From the NCBI GenBank assembly GCA_027451915.1, contig DAIDHU010000533.1, forward strand, positions 1-9,321: 9,321 nucleotides of DNA, read 5' to 3'. The translations under genes and the position numbers were made by a program. This DNA is from Thiomonas sp. (GTDB lineage Bacteria > Pseudomonadota > Gammaproteobacteria > Burkholderiales > Burkholderiaceae_C). Every line of letters starts with the position of its first letter. Position 1 is the stretch's first letter. Positions 5,472 to 9,321 of this stretch are shown here, one piece after another. A model generated the notes under the pieces. It saw nothing but the letters and a program-made list of their open reading frames with translations, searched no databases and was not told where the DNA came from.

Positions 5472-7105
5472 GCGGTTGCGCCGACCCGGCCCTCGCGGAT
5501 GGCGTCGGCGCGCCGCGCCAGGGCCGCGCGCTCCTCTTGCGGCAGGCGCGCGGCGTTTTTCACCTGCAGCGCCATGCGCGCGTTGGCGCCCAGCAGTTTT
5601 TCGTGGCGGATCAGGAAATCCCAGTACAGCGTGGTGAAGGGACAGGCGCGCTCGCCGAGACGCTGCGCCGGGTCGTAGCGGCAGCCGGCGCAGCCCCCGC
5701 CCATGCGCTGGATGTACTTGCCGGTGGCGACGTAGGGCTTGCTGGCCATCTGTCCGCCGTCGGCATACTGGCTCATGCCCAGGGTGTTGGGCAATTCCAC
5801 CCATTCCACCGCGTCGACGTACACCGACAGGTACCAGTGGTGCACTTGCCGCGGGTGCACGCCCAGCAGCAGCGCGAACAGGCCGGTGACCATCAGGCGC
5901 TGGATGTGATGCGCATAGCCATGCGCCAGGGTCTGCGTCAGGGCCTCGCGCAGACAGGCCATGTCGGTGTCGCCGCTCCAGTACCAGGCGGGCAGGTCCT
6001 GCGTGGCCTGCAGGGCATTGGCCTCGGCGTAGCCGGGCATGCGCGTCCAGTAGATGCCGCGCACGTACTCGCGCCAGCCGAGGATCTGGCGAATGAAACC
6101 CTCGACGCTTTGCAGCGGCGCCCGGCCCGCGTGCCAGGCCGCCTCGGCGGCCTGCACGACTTCGCGCGCGCTCAGCAGCTTGAGGTTCAGCGCGGCCGAG
6201 AGCTGCGAGTGATACAGCCAGGGCTGGCCCGGCCACATCGCGTCCTCGTAGCGACCGAACAGGGGCAATCGCTGCTCGATGAACAAGGCCAGGGCCTGCA
6301 AGGCCTGCTCGCGCGTGACGGGCCAGGCGAAGGCGTCGAGCGAGCCGGGGTGCTGCGCGAAGCGGGTCTCGACCTGGCGCAGGGTCTCCCGCGTCAGCTC
6401 GTCGGGCTCGAAGCCGGCGCGCGGCGGCAGCGCTCCCGGGCCCCGCGGGCCGAAGGCCTCGCGGTTGTCCGCGTCGAAATTCCAGCGCCCTCCGATGGGC
6501 TGGTCGTCTTGCATCAACACCCCATGGCGCTGCCGCAGTTCCCGGTAGAAGTACTCCAGGCGCAGTGACTTGCGCCCCCTGGCATGGGCCGCGAACTCAC
6601 GCACGGTGCAGAAGAAATGCCGATCCTCGCGGATCTCCAGGCTCAGCCCGGCCTGTTCCACCACCGCCTTCAGCGACTGCAGCACGCGCCAGTCGCCCGG
6701 CGCCGTCATCAGCACCCGACGCGGGGCCAGGGCGTCCAGCGCCGCACGCAGCTCGGCCGCCAGGCTGCCCCGGTTGCCCGCATCGTCCAGGCGCGTGTAG
6801 GCCAGGGGGCGCCCGGCGGCCCGCAGTGCCCGCGCGAAATGGCGCATCGCCGCAAGAAACAGCGCGATGCGCTGCTTGCTGGACCAGACATGGGTGGATT
6901 CCTCGTCGACCTCGGCCATCCACACGAGGTCCTGCGCGGGGTCGAAGCCATCGAAGGCGGCCGCGTCGAGGTCGAGCTGGTCGCCCAGCACGACGACCAG
7001 GTGGCGCGGCCGGCTCTTGGTGCGCGGCGTCGCCGGCTGGCGGGCATGGGCCGGAGCTTCGGGCGCAAGAGCCGGCGAGGCCTCCGGGGAAACGCTGCTG
7101 GGCAT
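5468..7105 (-). CDS. Iron-sulfur bacterial cryptochrome/photolyase, (6-4) photolyase type (PhrB/CryB family)
   Basis: A 545-residue flavoprotein of the FeS-BCP family, which repairs UV (6-4) photoproducts using blue light with FAD, a lumazine-type antenna and a [4Fe-4S] cluster. The N-terminal domain opens with HLVVVLGDQLD (35-45) and contains AEVDEESTHVWSSKQRI (64-80). The four cluster cysteines are present: C384, C472 and C475 (GGGCAGC) and C488. These match the Agrobacterium PhrB cysteines I recall (350, 438, 441, 454) with a constant offset of 34. The same offset gives the catalytic histidine pair HH 399-400, the electron-transfer tryptophans W376 and W424, and Y458. The offset is an N-terminal Ala/Pro-rich extension of about 34 residues, possibly a disordered tail or a sign that the real start is further downstream. 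An in-frame TTG at 7120 is an alternative start. The gene leads a two-gene operon and is divergent from a diguanylate cyclase gene. Confidence 0.93.
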   Translation of the reverse strand: MPSSVSPEASPALAPEAPAHARQPATPRTKSRPRHLVVVLGDQLDLDAAAFDGFDPAQDLVWMAEVDEESTHVWSSKQRIALFLAAMRHFARALRAAGRPLAYTRLDDAGNRGSLAAELRAALDALAPRRVLMTAPGDWRVLQSLKAVVEQAGLSLEIREDRHFFCTVREFAAHARGRKSLRLEYFYRELRQRHGVLMQDDQPIGGRWNFDADNREAFGPRGPGALPPRAGFEPDELTRETLRQVETRFAQHPGSLDAFAWPVTREQALQALALFIEQRLPLFGRYEDAMWPGQPWLYHSQLSAALNLKLLSAREVVQAAEAAWHAGRAPLQSVEGFIRQILGWREYVRGIYWTRMPGYAEANALQATQDLPAWYWSGDTDMACLREALTQTLAHGYAHHIQRLMVTGLFALLLGVHPRQVHHWYLSVYVDAVEWVELPNTLGMSQYADGGQMASKPYVATGKYIQRMGGGCAGCRYDPAQRLGERACPFTTLYWDFLIRHEKLLGANARMALQVKNAARLPQEERAALARRADAIREGRVGATA

Positions 7106-7164
7106 GGAGGAATCATACAAACCCTGCCATGCGCCTGAGCGCCGGGTGTCGGTGGTCCGAAGCC

Positions 7165-7191
7165 TTCAAATACTGTGGTACTGTATTCAAA
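7165..7191. promoter_or_regulatory. Repeat cluster and candidate extended -10 promoter between photolyase and diguanylate cyclase genes
   Basis: TTCAAA occurs at 7165-7170 and 7186-7191, exactly 21 bp apart (two helical turns). Between them TACTGT occurs at 7171-7176 and 7179-7184. The outer blocks can also be read as an imperfect inverted repeat (TTCAAATAC against GTATTCAAA, 7 of 9 pairs). On the plus strand TGG-TACTGT (7176-7184) resembles an extended -10 element and would place a transcript start near 7191, in front of the ribosome site at 7212 and the ATG at 7223. The A/T-richness stands out from the surrounding GC-rich DNA. The regulator is unknown. Confidence 0.42.
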
Positions 7192-7222
7192 CCTGCCTGG
7201 AAACGAAGGATCGGAGTTGCCG

Positions 7223-8131
7223 ATGGATAGTGGGTTGAGCGCCGATGTGACGGAATTCGTGAAGGGGCTCGACTCGGCCATGGAGTCGCACATGGCGTGG
7301 ACCCGGCGAATCCTGCGTTGCACCGTGCTGCGGGTCGATCCCGGCGGCGACGTACTGCATGACGATGCGCACACCTTGTGCAGTTTCGGCAAGTGGTTCA
7401 CCGCGCATCGGGACGCCTTCGATGCGCAGATCCCCGATGTCGCCGAGCGGATCAGCCAGGCGCACAAGGCCATGCACGATGCCATCCGGGCCATCTGTCG
7501 CCGCGCATGGGTCGGAGAGCGCGGTCAGGAGGCGGAAATCGATGCCTTCGAGGAGGCGCAGGCGGTCTTGCTTCGGCTTTTGGCGGACGTGAAGACCTCC
7601 GTCCTGACCACGACCGCCCGATTGGATCCCTTGACCGGGCTGCCGATGCGCTATGGCATTGAATACGAGTTCGAGCGATGCCGCCAGGACGCGCTTCGTC
7701 GCCGTGAGCAACTTTTCGTGGTCATGCTGGATATCGACCACTTCAAGGAAGTCAACGACCTGCATGGCCACCTTGCGGGCGACTTTGCCCTTCGGGAGTT
7801 CGCCGCAGTCCTCCGAGCCCAGGTGCGACGCAACGAACCCCTGTACCGATTTGGCGGCGAAGAGTTTCTTGTCGTGCTTCGTACCGAGGCGCCGGGCCAG
7901 ATCGAGGCCGCGCTTCATCGCCTGCTCGAGGCTACCCGTGCGAGTGAAATCATCCTTGGATCGGGGCAGCGATTGCGCCTTACCGCAACCATAGGAGCAT
8001 CCCTGGTACACGAGAGGGATGACTTTGCCGCCGTGGTCGGGCGCGCCGATGCCGCGCTCTACGAGGGAAAGCGCGGCGGGCGCAATCGATTTGTGCTGGT
8101 CGACGCATGGGGCGCTGGAACACGGCCTTGA
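7223..8131 (+). CDS. dgcZ: DgcZ-type diguanylate cyclase with zinc-sensing CZB domain
   Basis: A 302-residue cytoplasmic enzyme making cyclic di-GMP from two GTP. Residues about 12-125 are a CZB (chemoreceptor zinc-binding) domain with the expected ligands H23, C53 (LCSFGKWF), H81 and H85 (AHKAMH), nearly the same positions as in E. coli DgcZ/YdeH, where zinc binding represses activity. The GGDEF domain starts at DPLTGLPMR (135-143), with DIDHFKEVNDLHGHLAGD (170-187) for metal and base binding and the active loop RFGGEEF (209-215). The allosteric I-site, normally RxxD five residues before the loop, reads RRNE (202-205), so product inhibition may be weakened. ATG 7223 has CGGAG six bases upstream (7212-7216); the frame is open to 7175 but lacks a signal there. 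It shares a 117-bp divergent promoter region with the photolyase operon. By analogy with E. coli it should promote exopolysaccharide and attachment in response to low zinc. Confidence 0.92.
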   Translation: MDSGLSADVTEFVKGLDSAMESHMAWTRRILRCTVLRVDPGGDVLHDDAHTLCSFGKWFTAHRDAFDAQIPDVAERISQAHKAMHDAIRAICRRAWVGERGQEAEIDAFEEAQAVLLRLLADVKTSVLTTTARLDPLTGLPMRYGIEYEFERCRQDALRRREQLFVVMLDIDHFKEVNDLHGHLAGDFALREFAAVLRAQVRRNEPLYRFGGEEFLVVLRTEAPGQIEAALHRLLEATRASEIILGSGQRLRLTATIGASLVHERDDFAAVVGRADAALYEGKRGGRNRFVLVDAWGAGTRP

Positions 8132-8251
8132 GCGGCATCCGGGAGGGCGCACCGGCGGCGGCGCGATCGACCTTCGAAGGACTCGGCACGGCGGTTACGC
8201 CCTGATTCCGCGGCAGCCGGGACCTGACCGAAGCATGGCTGATTCGTCCAG
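8132..8251. other. Convergent intergenic region, no clear terminator
   Basis: These 120 bases separate the convergent ends of the diguanylate cyclase and LysR genes. I see the 10-bp palindrome CCTTCGAAGG (8171-8180) and a 4-bp stem GGCG/CGCC around 8190-8201, but no strong stem with a T-run and no coding potential that I would support. Confidence 0.4.
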
Positions 8252-9163
8252 CTACGGGACTGAGTGCTCCAGCGCCGATCCAGGTCCATACCGAAGGGCA
8301 TCCACCACCACGCCGAGCGCGCGCGACGACTGGCGCCGGCTCGCGTAGTAGAGGTGGTACCCCGCGTAGGTGGGGCACCACTCGTCGAGCACCCGCCGCA
8401 GGCGCCCGGCGGCGATATGCTCCGCGGCGACGTCCTCCGGCACATAGCCCAGCCCCGCCCCCGCGAGTGCCGCGCGCAGCATCGGCATGCTGCCGTTGAA
8501 CACCCACTGCCCCTGCACATGAACGTTGATGCGCTGACCGTCGCGCTCGAATTCCCAGGCCAGCAGGCCGCCGCGTGAAAGACGCAGGTTGATGCAGTTG
8601 TGCGCCGCCAGATCCTGCGGGCTGCGCGGCTCGGCTCGGCTGGCAAAGTACTGCGGCGTGGCGACCACCGCCATGCGCAGATCCGGACCGATGCGCACGG
8701 CGATCATGTCCTTTTCCAGGCTCTCGCCCAGGCGCACTCCGGCGTCGAAGCGCTGCGCCACGATGTCGGTGAAGCCGTAGTCGACGTTGATCTCGACCTG
8801 CAGTTCCGGGTAGTCCGGCAGCACCCGGCTGAGCCTGGGCCACAACACGGTGTTCGCCGCGTGTTCCGCGGCGGTGATGCGCACGATGCCGGCCGGCTTG
8901 TCGCGCAATTCGCGCAAGGCCGCCAATTCGGCCTGGACTTCCTCGAAGCGCGGAACCAGGGTCTGCAGCAACCTCTCGCCGGCCTCGGTCGGAGAGACGC
9001 TGCGCGTCGTGCGGCTGAGCAAGCGCAGGCCAAGACGCTCCTCCAGCGCACGCATCCGGTGACTCAGTGCCGACTGTGAAACTCCGATCTGTCGGGCGGC
9101 TGCGGTGAAGCTGCGCTCTCGCGCGACGGCGACAAAAGCCAGCAGGTCGTTGAAATCTTCCAT
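8252..9163 (-). CDS. LysR-family transcriptional regulator
   Basis: A 303-residue regulator of normal LysR length. Residues 1-60 are the winged helix-turn-helix (DLLAFVAVARERSFTAAARQ, then IGVSQSALSHRMRALEERLG, then LLSRTTRSVSPTEAGERLL). The co-inducer-binding region spans about 90-290 and includes FTDIVAQRFDAGVRLGE, AVVATPQYFASRAEPRSPQD and GAGLGYVPEDVAAEHIAAGR, typical of the group often found next to oxidoreductase genes. It lies divergent from an alcohol dehydrogenase gene 103 bp away and probably activates it. The ATG at 9163 has only a distant GGAG, so translation may be weak, as is usual for LysR genes. The inducer is unknown; an aldehyde or related electrophile is a reasonable guess from the neighbour, but this is inference. 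It is convergent with the diguanylate cyclase gene, 120 bp away. Confidence 0.93.
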   Translation of the reverse strand: MEDFNDLLAFVAVARERSFTAAARQIGVSQSALSHRMRALEERLGLRLLSRTTRSVSPTEAGERLLQTLVPRFEEVQAELAALRELRDKPAGIVRITAAEHAANTVLWPRLSRVLPDYPELQVEINVDYGFTDIVAQRFDAGVRLGESLEKDMIAVRIGPDLRMAVVATPQYFASRAEPRSPQDLAAHNCINLRLSRGGLLAWEFERDGQRINVHVQGQWVFNGSMPMLRAALAGAGLGYVPEDVAAEHIAAGRLRRVLDEWCPTYAGYHLYYASRRQSSRALGVVVDALRYGPGSALEHSVP

Positions 9164-9201
9164 CGGAATTGATGAACTCCATTCATAGGCTCATGCCGAT
9201 T

Positions 9202-9238
9202 ATTCCATCTACTCAAGGAATCATGGGAAGCCTAGATT
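9202..9238 (+). promoter_or_regulatory. Candidate LysR-type operator and promoter for the alcohol dehydrogenase gene
   Basis: ATTCC (9202-9206) and GGAAT (9217-9221) form an inverted repeat around 10 bases, and contain a T-N11-A core (9204-area to 9216) of the kind LysR proteins bind. TACTCA (9210-9215) and TAGATT (9233-9238), spaced 17 bp, could be weak -35 and -10 boxes for the plus-strand gene. The repeat overlapping the -35 region suits an activator. Called by eye only. Confidence 0.42.
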
Positions 9239-9266
9239 GTGGTCAACGTTCATCGGAGGCCCGAAT

Positions 9267-9321
9267 ATGTCCATCCAGGTACGCGGCTACGCCGCCTTTT
9301 CCGCCCAGCAACCCCTGGGGC
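9267..9321 (+). CDS. Zinc-dependent NAD(P)-dependent alcohol dehydrogenase (YahK-like), first 18 codons only
   Basis: The ATG at 9267 has a good ribosome site, GGAGG at 9255-9259, seven bases upstream. The visible residues MSIQVRGYAAFSAQQPLG match the start of zinc-containing medium-chain alcohol dehydrogenases of the YahK/cinnamyl-alcohol type, whose N-terminus has the pattern of a hydrophobic strand, Gly-Tyr/Ala and Ala-x-Gln-Pro-Leu. These enzymes reduce a wide range of aldehydes with NADPH. The zinc-binding CGVCHSD motif and all else lie beyond the right edge, so the assignment rests on 18 residues plus the divergent LysR gene. Confidence 0.68.
   Translation, partial: MSIQVRGYAAFSAQQPLG

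Noticed and set aside
4065..5678. 537-codon open frame on the plus strand opposite the photolyase-like gene
   Set aside because: Low-complexity Gly/Ala/Arg/Val product, overlaps the end of the exporter gene and lies antisense to conserved FAD-lobe motifs.
5472..6236. Upstream extension of the short photolyase-like frame, which might have been a fused antenna domain
   Set aside because: The extension is an out-of-frame reading of the iron-sulfur photolyase gene; it has no GDQL-like strand, and the conserved frame begins at the ATGA junction.
7980..9182. 400-codon minus-strand frame overlapping the LysR gene
   Set aside because: A different frame of the same strand; product is Arg/Ala/Gly-rich without a helix-turn-helix, while the 8252-9163 frame gives a full LysR protein.

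Overview
The window is very GC-rich and reads as chromosomal DNA from a free-living Gram-negative bacterium, most likely a betaproteobacterium of the Burkholderiales. That placement is inferred from base composition, gene types (EgtB, a MocR/LysE divergon, an iron-sulfur photolyase, a DsbG-like periplasmic protein, LysR/alcohol dehydrogenase) and compact layout; there is no rRNA or other marker to prove it. I see no insertion sequence, tRNA, CRISPR array or phage gene, and no gene-free stretch longer than about 190 bases.

Layout. Bases 1-1062 (minus) are the N-terminal 354 codons of egtB, the ergothioneine sulfoxide synthase, running off the left edge. Upstream of it on the same strand are a short exported DsbG-like thiol/disulfide protein (1223-1801) and a MocR-type regulator, a GntR winged helix fused to a PLP aminotransferase fold (1920-3347). 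The regulator is divergent from a LysE/RhtB-family exporter (3536-4153). Their shared intergenic region holds a perfect 16-bp palindrome and a pair of direct repeats, as expected for a regulator-exporter divergon.

The middle of the window (4233-7105, minus) is a two-gene photolyase operon. The first gene encodes a bacterial (6-4)-type iron-sulfur photolyase with all four cluster cysteines. The second overlaps it by an ATGA junction and encodes a photolyase-like protein that has the FAD-binding lobe but no N-terminal antenna domain; instead it carries about 190 C-terminal residues that I cannot assign. Divergent from this operon is a DgcZ-type diguanylate cyclase (7223-8131) with a zinc-binding CZB sensor domain and a GGEEF domain. 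The 117 bp between them carries a compact set of repeats.

The right end holds a LysR-family regulator (8252-9163, minus) divergent from the first 18 codons of a zinc-dependent alcohol dehydrogenase of the YahK type, cut by the window edge.

The recurring theme is stress and redox physiology: low-molecular-weight thiol synthesis, periplasmic disulfide handling, blue-light DNA repair, zinc-sensitive c-di-GMP signalling and aldehyde/alcohol metabolism. The most unusual item is the coupled pair of a complete iron-sulfur photolyase and an antenna-less photolyase paralogue.
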